Both the position numbers and the translations under genes were made by a program. This document shows positions 9,999 to 20,322 of a DNA stretch of 64,000 nucleotides, one piece after another; position 1 is the first letter of the stretch; the number at the start of each line of letters is the position of its first letter. The notes below the pieces were generated by a model. That model ran no database searches. It saw only the letters and a list, made by a program, of their open reading frames with translations, and was not told where the DNA came from. The DNA lies in NCBI GenBank assembly GCA_009746045.1, contig RPFO01001040.1:18501-82500 (forward strand), given 5' to 3'. The stretch comes from Mesostigma viride. Lineage: Eukaryota; Streptophyta; Mesostigmatophyceae; Mesostigmatales; Mesostigmataceae.

Positions 9999-10391
9999 AT
10001 GAGCCAACGGCGATCTTTTACTGCTCCTTCCCATTCTTCTAGCGATAATAGTCTAGCTAAATATTACGTAGTGATTACGCCTCAATGGTCCTCCATTTTC
10101 CTTTCTTGGTCCGACGCTAGGAAGATCGTTCAGAATCGTGTATACAACGTAATTAGGTATAAGAAATTTATGTCCTTTGAAGAAGCTCAGCAGTTCCTTA
10201 TAGATCATAGCCAAACAGATTTAGGCCTGCATGTACGCCCTATTCCTCATGGTCGCCCTCCAGTAGAAGCTCTAGTCTTTGCTACCCCTCCTTCTTCTCC
10301 CCCTAAACGGGCTGCATCTGCATCTGCTTCAGACACTCCTCTCACTTTGGAGTTTGGTTCCCTATCCATTACTGTTGTTAAAAAGGATTGA
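9999..10391 (+). CDS. Hybrid-binding-domain (RNase H1 N-terminal / viroplasmin-like) protein, A1
   Basis: 130 aa, intact from ATG to TGA. Residues 21-37 (KYYVVITPQWSSIFLSW) and 53-66 (YKKFMSFEEAQQFL) follow the pattern of the hybrid-binding domain at the N-terminus of RNase H1, also found in caulimovirus P6: YYxV, a central W, then YKxF and EEAxxFL. That domain binds RNA:DNA hybrids or RNA. The C-terminus is Ser/Pro/Ala-rich and ends in a basic tail. The ORF lies between the leader and gag, and the copy in A2 (28386-28778) is also intact with very few changes, while gag and pol are broken in both copies. Inference: it acts on the element's RNA or RNA:DNA intermediates. Confidence 0.75.
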   Translation: MSQRRSFTAPSHSSSDNSLAKYYVVITPQWSSIFLSWSDARKIVQNRVYNVIRYKKFMSFEEAQQFLIDHSQTDLGLHVRPIPHGRPPVEALVFATPPSSPPKRAASASASDTPLTLEFGSLSITVVKKD

Positions 10392-10482
10392 TTTTAATTT
10401 TGTTCTTGCTGCAGACCTTCAAGGTTTTTCCTTTTTCTTTTGTTGCTTCCTTTTTGATTCCTATTCCTTTACGTAATCAAAG

Positions 10483-10521
10483 ATGGATCCAGTGGGTGGA
10501 GATATGTCGCCTATACCTACC

Positions 10522-10556
<35 letters not shown>

Positions 10557-11869
10557 CAATAACAATAACAATACTCGTGGTAACCGACGGGACTCCTTGG
10601 AAACGGTACACCATCTTACCCCTCAAGGTATTCTGCGTACCTCACCTCCTTCTCCTGTTGCTGGTGGTCGCCGTCGTCCCTCAATTACCCCACCTACCTA
10701 TGAACAACGTATTTCCCAAGTCAGATTTAGTGATGAACCTTCTTTTGTGTGAACCAGGCCCCTGCCCCTTCTGCAACCTTGGCTCACCCCTCCAGCAGGT
10801 CCTCACTCACTAACAATGCTCCTAGGCCTCCTTCCCACCCTGTTTCTTCAATGCCTGCCATTAACACGGGTCGTACCTCTGCCCCTGTCGGCCCTTCTGG
10901 GCGCCCTAGTGCAGTTCCCTTTTACCCACCTGCTTCCTGGTCCTACCCTGAGACGGCCTATGAGGCTGCCCAGGTCCCTACCCGTGTGGCTGATTTAGAA
11001 GTTAATAATGATTTCAGTACCATGCCCCTAGATGATAGGAATTATGATCATTTTGCCTACTCCTCTCTTCGTGAGCAATATACTGTTCCCTTCTCCTATG
11101 GGCACCATCCTGAAACGGTGGCTCCCTCTAGACCCCTACCCAAGACTTTTCCTATCCCTTCCTTCTATCCCGCTTATGTAGCAGTGGAAGATAGTGGCCC
11201 TATGGGAAAAACTGATTCTTCTAATCCCCCTAAGCCTCCTGCTCTTCCCCTCTTTGCCAACCTTCCTAAGCTGGATGTCAAGTCTACCCCTCAACAGTTT
11301 TTCACCTTCATTATGTTGCTCACCCAGAACACAGAGTCCTGGCAGAACCACAATAGGTGGCGCCTCTCTGATGCTGTACTAGTTCCTCATTATCTTACTA
11401 CCTGCATTACTCCTGAGCTTGCTAACCTCATCCAGTGTGAGTCTCTTGCCTCTCATGCCTACCCAAACTCTGTAGCAGAATTGTTCAAGCGTTTAGAGAA
11501 CCATTTAGTCCCTCCCGATGCAGATTGGCAGGATAGATTATCCTTTGGTACCTTGCAGCAGGGTACCAAGTCCTTCAAAGAATATATGAAAGAGTTTGAT
11601 GCTCAGATGGTACGAATTAGGGATTTGTCGGGTGCAGAAGTACGTGCCGCTTCCTTCAGGGCCTCAGTAGACCCTTATTGCGTGAAGTCAAGCGCCAGTT
11701 CTCTGCCTACCGTTTTACTGACCTGCCCCTCAAGCATGTGCGCCAGCATCTTTTACGAGTAGCAGATTTCTTCTCCACACCTTCTCTTCCTACCCGTTCC
11801 CGTATTAATAATATTAGCCTTACCCCTGAGGAGGAGAACTCCTATGTAGAAGAATTAGATATTGTGTGA
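10483..11869 (+). pseudogene. gag: gag (capsid) of A1, frameshifted
   Basis: Starts ATGGATCCAGTGGGTGGA at 10483; an Asn-repeat (AAT/AAC run 10523-10572) lies near the N-terminus. The frame breaks near 10747 and near 11646, each a single base absent relative to A2. The central part (about 11230-11760) has the helical Trp/Leu-rich layout of Retrotrans_gag, including WQDRLSFGTLQQGTKSFKEY. It ends with VEELDIV and TGA at 11867-11869, immediately before the zinc-knuckle ORF in another frame. The role would be the virus-like particle shell around the RNA. Confidence 0.8.
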
Positions 11870-12234
11870 CTGACCTTTCAGCTCTGGATGTCTCTCATAT
11901 CACCTGCTATCATTGTAAGGAAGTAGGTCATCTTAAACGTGAGTGCCCCAAGTTCCTTTCGGGTGCTCCCCCTCATCCCGACGCTCGCCCTCCTCGTACC
12001 CCTCAGCGTGCTCCTATTCGTCCCACTTCAGGACGCATTCCTTCAGCTACCCCTAGTAGGCTGAATGCTGTGCAGACAGGATCCCCAGGGTTCCCCTATG
12101 ATAATCAGGCTCCCGCACCCTCTTCAATCCCTCGTGACCCTCCAGCAGTGGCTTTTCCGCCAGGGTCTTCTTCGGGGTTAGTTCCTATGGATTTGGGGGG
12201 GAGGGGGAACAGTAGGCCTGTCAGCCGGGGGTAA
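11866..12234 (+). CDS. Nucleocapsid-like CCHC zinc knuckle ORF, A1
   Basis: Begins in the -1 frame overlapping the gag stop (GTGTGACTGACC). CYHCKEVGHLKREC (C14, C17, H22, C27 from the GTG at 11866) is a CX2CX4HX4C retroviral zinc knuckle, followed by a Pro/Arg-rich tail. There is no ATG at the start, so it is probably reached from gag by frameshifting, unless an ancestral copy lost bases here. The same junction is present in A2. The end of the frame runs into a G7 tract at 12195-12201 (G8 in A2), where the protease frame takes over. Confidence 0.75.
   Translation: MTDLSALDVSHITCYHCKEVGHLKRECPKFLSGAPPHPDARPPRTPQRAPIRPTSGRIPSATPSRLNAVQTGSPGFPYDNQAPAPSSIPRDPPAVAFPPGSSSGLVPMDLGGRGNSRPVSRG
12194..12208 (+). 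other. Internal polypurine tract at the nucleocapsid/protease boundary (A1)
   Basis: TGGGGGGGAGGGGGA resembles the 3' polypurine tract of the same element (TGTGGGGGGGGAGG). The G-run is 7 here and 8 in A2, which changes the reading frame. Confidence 0.4.
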
Positions 12235-13875
12235 CCTGGACAGGTCCTTAGATAGTACCCCAGATAATAATTTTTGCTTGCCTGTTTTTATAACCTCTGT
12301 AGGAGCTGAATCATCCCTACCACTACGTGTGCGTCCTCTTATGTTCTTGAATGGTGGCTTAACCGTCCCTCATACTGTTGTAGACCCCTTCCTGCATGCT
12401 GATGAACTCTTGAATGTCTCTGTGTTAGTGGATAGCGGTGCGGCTAGCTCCTTTGTGAGCGAGGCCCTAGTTAGGCGTTTAGGACTAGTCCCTACCCCTC
12501 ACACAAAAACTGTCACTGTCCATTATGCTGACGGTCGCACCAGTCATTCCCCGGGTACGGTGTCCCTTCCCCTGGTCATACAAGGACGTACGGTCAACCT
12601 GACGGCCACTATAGGCCCTATCACTACAGCTGATGTATTACTAGGATTAGATTGGCACCAGGATAATAAAATCACTATTAATTATGATACTATGGTCATT
12701 TGGTTTCCAGATAGCTCTTACTGGGTACCAGAACGTCATTATAGATTAGAAAATTTATCCTTGGTAGATATTACTCCTCCTACACCTGTTGATCCTCCTG
12801 TTAGACCTATACCTGAAGTATTAATGTCCAATGACGAATTACGTTCTGAACTAAAGAATATGGATACCTATTATGTATGTTCCTTCAGTTAGAAGTACAA
12901 GAGATACCTATCACTAATAATAGTGTGGATATAGATGTAAATACAGTGGATACAATAGGAGTGGGATTTACTGAAAATGAAATAGTAAGATACATGGCTG
13001 TGATAGATTCCTCAAAAGTATTTGAAGAAAAGACTCCTTCTTATCCTCCTCCTCGTTCTGTTTTACACCGTGTAGTTATCAAGGACGGTGCAGTTCCTAC
13101 GCACTCTCCGATGTATAGAATGGGCCCTACAGAATTAAAGGAACTAAAACAGATTTTAGTATCACTATTAGAAGCAGGATTGATAGAGCCTAGTAACTCC
13201 CCCTACTCCGCTGGTGTCCTGTTAGTTCCTAAACCAAATGGCAAGTTTCGCCTAGTTACTGATTATAGGAAGTTAAACGATATTACTGTGAAGTCTAAAT
13301 ACCCTCTACCTCGTATTGATGATATATTTAATAAGGTTAAAGGTTCTACCTGTTTCACAGTACTAGATTGTGCGGATGGTTTTTGGCAACTACGTATAGC
13401 TCCTGAGGATTGCCACAAAACCGCCTTTGCTACCCCTTTTGGGCATTACCAGTTTAGAGTAGCGGCTATGGGACTCTGTAACTCTCCTGCCTCTTTCCAA
13501 ATGTTAATGAATGAAGTGCTTAGACCTGTTATGGGAAATTCCCACCTTCCTCAAGTGTCCTCTGATTTAAAGGATCCTTCCTTCTCCTCTGTTTCTTTAT
13601 CTGAGCATGACCGTTCTTGTGCTCAAGCTTACTTAGATGATATCCTTATTTATTCTCCTGATTTTGAAACGCACCTACGTGATTTAAAGAAAGTATTAGA
13701 AATCATGGCTGAAAATTCTTTATGGGCGCGCCGTGCTAAAGTTCGCTCTGGTAGAAGTGTCCCATTCTTAGGGCACGTTCTGTCAGATGCCGGGGTTGCT
13801 ACCGACCCGGATAAGACTAAGTCAATTCAGGAATGGCCTACCCCTACCGACGTTAAAGGTGTACGTAGTTTCTAG
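12230..13875 (+). pseudogene. pol: Aspartic protease and reverse transcriptase of A1
   Basis: The protease frame is open from the G-tract; counting from the TTG at 12278, residues 51-54 are VDSG (catalytic aspartate) and LLGLDW lies further on. A single-base loss near 12856 shifts to the RT frame at 12877. Counted from there: KFRLVTDYRKLN, motif A VLDCADGFWQL (D164), motif B LCNSPASFQ, and YLDD at 252-255. Unusually, about 36 residues separate FQMLMNEVL from YLDD, where Ty3/gypsy RTs normally have 10-15; the same insert is in A2. The frame stops at 13873-13875 after VRSF because one T is missing compared with A2. Confidence 0.9.
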
Positions 13876-14745
13876 GAATTGCTTCTTACTATAGGCGTTT
13901 TATCCCGCGTTTCGCAACTATAGCAGCCCTATTAATCATCTATTAAAGAAGGATATCCCCTTTGTTTGGAGTAGTGAATGTCAGTCGGCTTTTCAGTGTC
14001 TAAAATCCCTACTCCTCTCCCCTCCTGTACTCATCCTACCGGATACTACTAAACCCTTTGTTGTAGCTACAGATGCTAGCAAGGTAGCTATAGGGGGCGT
14101 CCTTCTCCAGGATCAGGGTCAGGGCTTACAGCCAATCGAGTATATCTCTAGGACAATGCTTCCTGCGGAGCGTAACTATCCCGTACCAGCAAGAACTATT
14201 AGCTGTGGTGTATTGTTGCCACGCGTGGCAGCACTTTCTTAAAGGTGCTCAATTTGATGTTTGTCTGAATGAACCCTGTGAGATTGATCCTTATAGATTA
14301 GTTATCCAGACAGATCACCGCCCTCTTACCCATCTTCTCTCACAACCCAACCTTACCCCTCGTCAAGCGCGCTGGATGGAGTTTTTAGCACAGTTTTCCC
14401 CTTTTAAACTTCAGTATGTTAAGGGTGTAGATAACATAGTACCAGATGCACTCTCTCGTCGTGCAGATTACTCCTTTTTCGAGGACCTTGATGTTCTCAA
14501 TACTACTCTAGTTCCTACTACTATGGGTGTAACCCCGTATGGTGAACTACCTGATGATGAATCCTATGCCTACCTCTTTCATACAGCTGTTCGCATGCCT
14601 GATCTCCTTTCTCACGTAGGACTCTCTCTCCCGTGTGAGGCCCTTCCTGTGGCCTCGGTGGGGGGGGAGGGGAAAAATAAAATTTCTATACCGCTTAGCC
14701 ATATAGCGACTAGGTCAGGAAAGTCTTATGAAACATAGTCCCTCT
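13876..14745 (+). pseudogene. pol: RNase H region of A1 pol
   Basis: Continues the polymerase: YYRRFIPRFATIAA, then after a one-base discrepancy near 13926 (shared with A2) VVATDASKVAIGGVL (RNase H first aspartate), ELLAVVY, TDHRPLTHLL and VDNIVPDALSRR. This is the Ty3/gypsy connection plus RNase H, which removes the RNA strand during reverse transcription. A two-base loss near 14185 is private to A1. Confidence 0.85.
14659..14680 (+). other. Possible central polypurine tract (A1)
   Basis: A G8 run, A, G4, then AAAAATAAAA lies between RNase H and integrase. It is an all-purine tract apart from one T and resembles the 3' tract. A2 has the same tract at 34818-34840 with G7. A second plus-strand priming site is possible. 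Confidence 0.4.
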
Positions 14746-16336
14746 AGGACCTCCCCTTCTCTTTGGCAAGGCGGTAGGAGATCTCTTTAAACCTGTTCTG
14801 GATACCTCTGTAGCGATGCCTACCTCTGATCTTGAACGTCTTATTAGTAGATTTACGGCCACTGAGCCGGAAGCATTAGCTGCCATTGCTGCCCATCCCC
14901 AACAATTAGGCAAGCACCCTTGTAAATTTGTAGGTGGATTTTTATATGTGCAGATAGCAGATTCTCCCCCTCAATGGCGCCTGTATGTCCCTCCTATCTG
15001 TCGCTCCTCCTTGCTCTTTGAGTTGCATGACTTAGCTGCTCACCAGGGTGGTAAACGGGTACGGGACCTAGTAGCCCGCTCTTACTACTGGCCTTCCCTT
15101 TAAAGGATGTAGATGAGTATGTTAGAACCTGTCAATCTTGCCAGGAGATGAAACCCAACAATGTAGGACAGATAGCAGAGCCTAGGACCTTACCTGATCC
15201 CATCATGCCGTGGGACTCCATTATGATGGATTTTGTAGGACCTTTTAGGAAGAATGATAGAGGTAACGCCCAGATCCTTGTTTTTGTAGATCGTTTTACT
15301 CGTATGTGTCATCTCGTGCCGTGTCCCTTAGAACTCACCGCACGCGATTGCGCACGCCTATACCTTAATAACGTATATAGATATCATGGTTTGAGTAGGC
15401 AGTTTATTAGTGATAAGGATAAGTTATTTACTTCTGATTTTTGGCAGCAGTTCTTCGCTGCTATCGGTACCAAGGTCACCTTCGGTACTGCCTACCACTC
15501 CTCCTCGTCTCATTTAGTAGAACGTTTGAATAGGGTAGTGGAAGAAGCTCTGCGTCACTATGTGAATGGCTCTGGGAGTGATTGGGAGGATTACCTATGT
15601 TTGGTAGAGTTTTCCCTTAACAATTGCCCTCAGGCTGCGCATGGTTATACGCCCTTCTTCCTAGATACTGGTAGACAACCTCTTACCCCTACCTCTCTCT
15701 TAGCTAGTCCTTTAAGGGACAAGGATGATGTGTCCCGGGATACTGTAGAAGGTGTGCAGGCGTTATTAGATAAGATGAAGAATGCACACGACAACGCTAT
15801 TGCAGGGTACCATAGGGCGCAGGCCAAATACCTTGCTAGGTTGCGTGCCTCATTAGATAGAAGAGCACCTGAGATAGAAATAGGAGATTTAGTCTTAGTA
15901 GAAGGCCCCCGTGTTGGCCGCTTCGCTCATAAGTTCGAAGCTGAACTGAAGTGAAACTTAGGCCCGCCTTCTTAGGACCTTCCGTGTGTTGTCTAGAGTA
16001 GGTAATTTTCTGTATGAGATAGATATTCCTACCTCTTGGCAGACCCACTCTCGCACCTTTCATAGAAGCCAGCTGAAGCTCTATCATCAGAGCACGTTCG
16101 CTGGTAGAGAATTAGCCCCTGCCCCTTTAGAGCATAACCCGGATACTGGTGAGGTAGAGGATGAGGTAGAGGGTATCGTGGCCCATAGAGATATCAAAAA
16201 GGCCGCGGTACCCAGCGCCAGTATAAGGTGAAGTGGATGTATGCTCGTAGTGAGTAGATAAGGTCTGGTATACTGAGAGTGAGCTAGATGGGTGTAGTCG
16301 CCTGCTGCAGGAGTATAAAACCCTGCATAAGCTCTA
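14746..16336 (+). pseudogene. pol: Integrase and chromodomain of A1
   Basis: The HHCC-type N-terminal region reads ELHDLAAHQGGKR ... CQSC. The core has D28 (MDFVGPF), D89 (ISDKDKLF) and E126 (LVERLN) counted from 15148, i.e. a D,D(36)E triad. After the core come the C-terminal domain (FHRSQLKLYH) and a chromodomain (EVEGIVAHR ... VKWMYARSE), which marks the chromovirus lineage and is thought to steer insertion to marked chromatin. One-base deletions near 15102, 15950 and 16250 relative to A2 break the frame. It ends at TAG 16334-16336. Confidence 0.88.
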
Positions 16337-16413
16337 GTTGTAGACCTTCTCCTCTCTTATGTTATGTCTGCTGTCGACGGATGGTTGGTTGTCCCCTCCC
16401 CTCCGCAGCCGTC

Positions 16414-18720
16414 ATGTCAGAGCCTACCCCTCCGGCTGAGAGCTCGCTGCCGTCCCCGCCCCCACCGGACCCTGAGCTGTATTTCGAGGCCCTTCCGGGC
16501 CGCTGGGTGTCGCGATCAGTTACCCGGGTGGCGTGGTGCAGCCGGCCCTTCAGGCCCAACATGCGGGCTTAGTCAGGGCGGCCCTCTTCGGGGTCACGTG
16601 GTATGGTCCTTCCCCTGATGAGCCGCACCAGCTTGTCCTGCACGGGTTCGATGATGCCGGACACTGTTTGTTGGGGTGTGGTTCCAGCTGTCCCGCCTTG
16701 GGGCAGATAGATGCGGTTCTCCGGTGCTGCCGTGTGTTCTCCTACCTCTCTACTCCTGTGGGCCGTACCTGCCTACGGGAGGTGTTCCCTTGGCTTCCGG
16801 CTGAGGGTGATGCTGAGGTAGATGAGAACCCCTGCGACCTTTTACGGGCCGTAGAATTCATGGAGATAGCTGATCAGTCGGCGGGACTAGCGGTTAGTGG
16901 TCCTGCCCCTTCGGGCGCCCCAGCCGAGGTACATTATACTCCAGATTATTCTGCCTCGAGCGCTGCGTCCGCCTCCTCGGCGTCTGTTCCTCCCTCTCCG
17001 GTCCCGTCGTCCCCTCGGTCGACCCGGGATGTTGCAGTGGAGCCTACCCCTTCGGGTTTGCCTGATCCTCTTTCGGCGACGGTCTCGGCTATGCAGGCTC
17101 AGATCCAGTCTTTGACCACGGCGTTTGGGGCCTTCCTTGCGGCCCAGGCGCAGGTCCCGGCCACGCCAGCTGGATCCGCGCCCCCTACCCCTTCTGTCGC
17201 CCCGGCGACTACGGCTTCGCCCGCGCCCCCGCCTGCGCCCGCGGTCGCTGTGGTTCCGGCGGCTCCTGCGACTCCTGCTGCCTCTGCGCCTGTTACCGCT
17301 GTACCTGCGCCTACGCGGAGTCTCCTGCCCCTGTTAGCGCGCCCTCCGTCGCTGCTTCCGAGCCTCCTCCAGCTCAGGCGCAGACGTCGCGGGGCTTCTT
17401 TGGCGATACTAGCGGGCTTCCCAGACTTTGGGAGGGTGGTCCTCCGCAGAGGATTCCGGTTCCTGACTGGAGCCTGGATGGTAGTCAATCTTATGCAGGC
17501 TGCCTGTCCCTACGGGCCCCATTTTTAACATGTGGCCTGAGGGTGCACCGGCAACCGAGACCGGCGCGCCAGCTTCGGTGGCGGGTCCGTCACGGCCCCC
17601 TCTGGCTTCGGGTCCGGCGCGACCGCCTGCTGTACCAGTGTCACCTGCGACGGTGTCGGCTCCTGCCCCTGCGGTCCCTGCTTCGGCCCCTGCCCCTTCG
17701 GCCTCGCGGTCTTTGGCTGCGGTTGTTCGGTCCACCGGCCAGGATCCTCGCGCTACCCGCGCTACCGACTCCCTCCGGGAGTTGTCCCAGGGTGATCGGG
17801 ACAGGGCCCCTTCTGTGGTGCACGCGACTCCGGAGTCGCGCGACACGCCTGTGCCGGGATGTGGTATGTCCGCACTCGCATGCCGCCAGTGTGACCTGCC
17901 GCGCGCCTCCGCTGAGCTTGCCATCTCGCCCATGTCCTACGGGTTTTCCCAGGTGTGCCGGGCGCCTCGTGATCGTAACCTACCCATTGAGACTGATCGG
18001 CCTCCTTTCGACATGGTTATTTTAGCTGATCCGGTGTACCAGGGTGAGATCCTGGTTCGGCGCGTTCTGTATCGCTGGGCTAGGCGCCACAACGACTTGG
18101 ACACCTACGGTGGGTTCAGTGGGCTTACCCTCCGCCTCTGGGCATTATGGCTTCGGATGCCCTTACGGTAGAGTTTCCTGCGGTGCCGGGTGTTACGTAT
18201 ACCACGGTCCTCCAGCCCATCCTCGAGTGGGATGCCCGCGTCCGGCGCCCCTCCCGGGCCAGGGTCTAGACTCCCGCGGTCACCCTCCTCCTCGGGCCAG
18301 CGACTACCTAGAGACATTCGGGTCGCGCAGTGTACGCGTCGGTGGCGCTCCCGAGAGGTTCGGCACATCCGGTTGTGGCCGTCCAACGTGGAGCCCCTGG
18401 TGGACCTGTTTTTCCCGACGGGTTTGCGCCCTCGGATCCGGTACCATCGCCTCCTCCTGCGGGCCCTCTGTTTGATCGCGGTAGAGCCTTTCCTTCGCCT
18501 CTTTGCCTGTGGCTTCCTGGACTGGGCCCGTGGCCAGGTCGTTCTTACTCAGCATAGGTATTACTGGGCCTTTCTGGGCCTTTTTCCTGACGGCGTGTGG
18601 GCCGATGTTTTCCTCACCGTAGATAGGCATGACAATGTTGAGGATGTGGCCCATTACCAGGCCTACCTGGATGTCCTGCTGGCCTCCGTGGTACCTACCA
18701 GACGGATGGCCATTAGATAG
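16414..18720 (+). pseudogene. Large third ORF after integrase, A1 (unknown function)
   Basis: Begins MSEPTPPAESSLPSPPPPDP at 16414, 77 bp after the chromodomain stop. The N-terminal domain (LYFEALPGRWVSRS ... CLLGCG) is followed by a very long Pro/Ala/Ser/Thr-rich linker (about 16900-17950) and a C-terminal domain with RPPFDMVILADPV, WPSNVEPLVDLFFP and YYWAFLGLFPDGVWADVFL. One-base differences from A2 break the frame (for example near 16516 and 18118). GC content is clearly higher than in gag-pol. It sits where env lies in errantiviruses, but there is no signal peptide or clear membrane anchor; LLLRALCLIAVEPFLRLFAC is the only hydrophobic stretch. I do not recognise a family. Confidence 0.6.
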
Positions 18721-19084
18721 AGGGCCTTAGGCCCGACCTGAGGGTGTTGTCCCTCCGGTATGTAGAGTCGCCCTCATGTTCTGGCCAGTTGACTGGTCGT
18801 TCTTGGTCCTTGGTGCTGATTGTTTACTCTGTGTGTCCTGCCCAGTGCCGTCCCCCCCGGCAAGGACTTTGTTCCAGGCAGTTAGGGGAACCTACCACCA
18901 GGCTTGGTGCTGGCTAACCCTACACCTCCAGGCGTGGTGGTGGAGACCGTGTGAACTATTGGTGCTTTGTATCTTGGATGGCCTGCTGACTGTGTTAGTG
19001 TGTGCTGGGTGCATTAGGTTTCCTACCCCTTGTTTTCCTCCCTGTACGTAGGGAGAGGGCTCCCTACCTTTGTGGGGGGGGAGG
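18721..19084 (+). other. 3' untranslated region and polypurine tract of A1
   Basis: About 350 bp without a gene, conserved in A2 (37945-38324). It ends with TGTGGGGGGGGAGG (19071-19084), abutting the 3' LTR: the plus-strand primer. Confidence 0.85.
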
Positions 19085-19654
19085 TGTTACGTCGCGTAAC
19101 AATTCGTTGTAGTTACGGACGTAAATTAGGTCCTTTGCCTCGGTTGTCCCTAGGTTTACGTTTAGGCTCCTACCGGGACATTATTGTCCGTAACAGTACT
19201 GTGGTACATTGGGTGCCGTTGGGCGCCGCGCCGCGTACTTTACTAGTGGTCCTGATCCTGTGGTAGAATGTAGTGGACCAGCGTGCATCAGTAGATTTAG
19301 TGGACCAACGTGCACCTGTAGGCGAGGGCCATGTCGGCCCGAGCGTGTTGGACCGTTGGTGACCATTTATGCGCGTTCTACCCCTTGTGTGTGCACTCGG
19401 CGTGTGTTAAATGAATTAACACATATTAGCTTGGGTCACGGCAGTGTAGTTGTGTTTCCTTCCTCTTTTCCTGGAGTAAACGGGTTTGACTAAATGGCCT
19501 ATGGCATATTACAGTAGTACATATGTAAATGCATTGAGATCTGGTTCGTCTCGGTCGTCTTTCGCTAGGGGTGCAAATAGAAGTGGCCTTACTAGTCTAG
19601 GTAGTATTAGGACAAGTAGAGGTAGAGGTGGCGGCCGAGGCTTGCGGCGTAACA
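19085..19654 (+). repeat. 3' LTR of A1
   Basis: 570 bp. Differs from the 5' LTR by GTCCG in place of GTTCTCG, plus C to T and G to A near 19610. Target duplication CCACT follows at 19655-19659. Confidence 0.95.
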
Positions 19655-19659
19655 CCACT

Positions 19660-20322
19660 GCCCCTCCTTCCTGAGGGTAATAATACCGATATTGCCCTAA
19701 TGATCCATAATAATGTGCCCTGCATGGTGTCTTGTTTGCCCCAGGCATCTCTCGCCTCTTGTAGGGATTGAGATGGCTATGTCCCTCGGTTACGCCTTTC
19801 CTCTCATGGCAAATGCTTTATGCAAAGTTCTTGGGATGTACCTTTATCTGTCTTTGACAATGATGGTTCTCACTATGAAGTTGCGCTCGTGATGTGCATT
19901 GAAGTTTCCCTCTCCTATTGGTTGAAAGTGAATCACTTGTTGTACGAACTTGGGGACTAAATCAGTGGAATCATCATCAGTTCCCTTGTCCCATGAGGCT
20001 ATTTTCCCGGCCATATTTAATTCTCATCATGTTTAGGTCGTGGCATAATTAACAATGCTATCCCGCATTCCATGGTCTAAACATGTGCCCTCGGACGGTT
20101 TCGTGACTACTCTGTTTGCACATAGCGTGCTGGGTGGATTGTTTTTGCCATGATAATATGCATGGGGAAGCCAATTTTTGTTGAGGCCTATATAGTAGGA
20201 CCTGAGCTCATTTTGGCCCCCATAATGATAAAACAAGTCTTTGACTCATGGACCTGTGCAAGACGCTTAGCCTCGTGTTGGACTTGTATGGAATGAATGT
20301 TTAATGGATGCTTAATAAATGT
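19660..20322. other. Interior of element B, no gene recognised
   Basis: Resumes element B after the CCACT duplication. No frame longer than about 67 codons and no motif. Confidence 0.5.

Larger units (their letters stand above)
8900..19654 (+). mobile_element. A1: Ty3/gypsy chromovirus, 10.8 kb, inserted in element B
   Basis: LTRs at 8900-9471 and 19085-19654 have TGTTACG...CGTAACA ends and are flanked by CCACT (8895-8899 and 19655-19659). By eye they differ by two substitutions and one 2-base indel, so it is young. The order protease, RT, RNase H, integrase, chromodomain is that of a chromovirus. It has three additional ORFs: an RGG-rich one starting in the LTR, a hybrid-binding-domain protein before gag, and a large ORF after integrase. 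Several frames are broken by single-base indels. Confidence 0.95.

Noticed and set aside
17099-17933. Minus-strand frames of 129-174 codons in the GC-rich third ORF
   Set aside because: Antisense to the Pro/Ala linker; stop-poor because of GC bias, without motifs.
16414-18720. Envelope glycoprotein in chromovirus A
   Set aside because: No signal peptide, no cleavage-site motif and no convincing membrane anchor; position alone is not enough.
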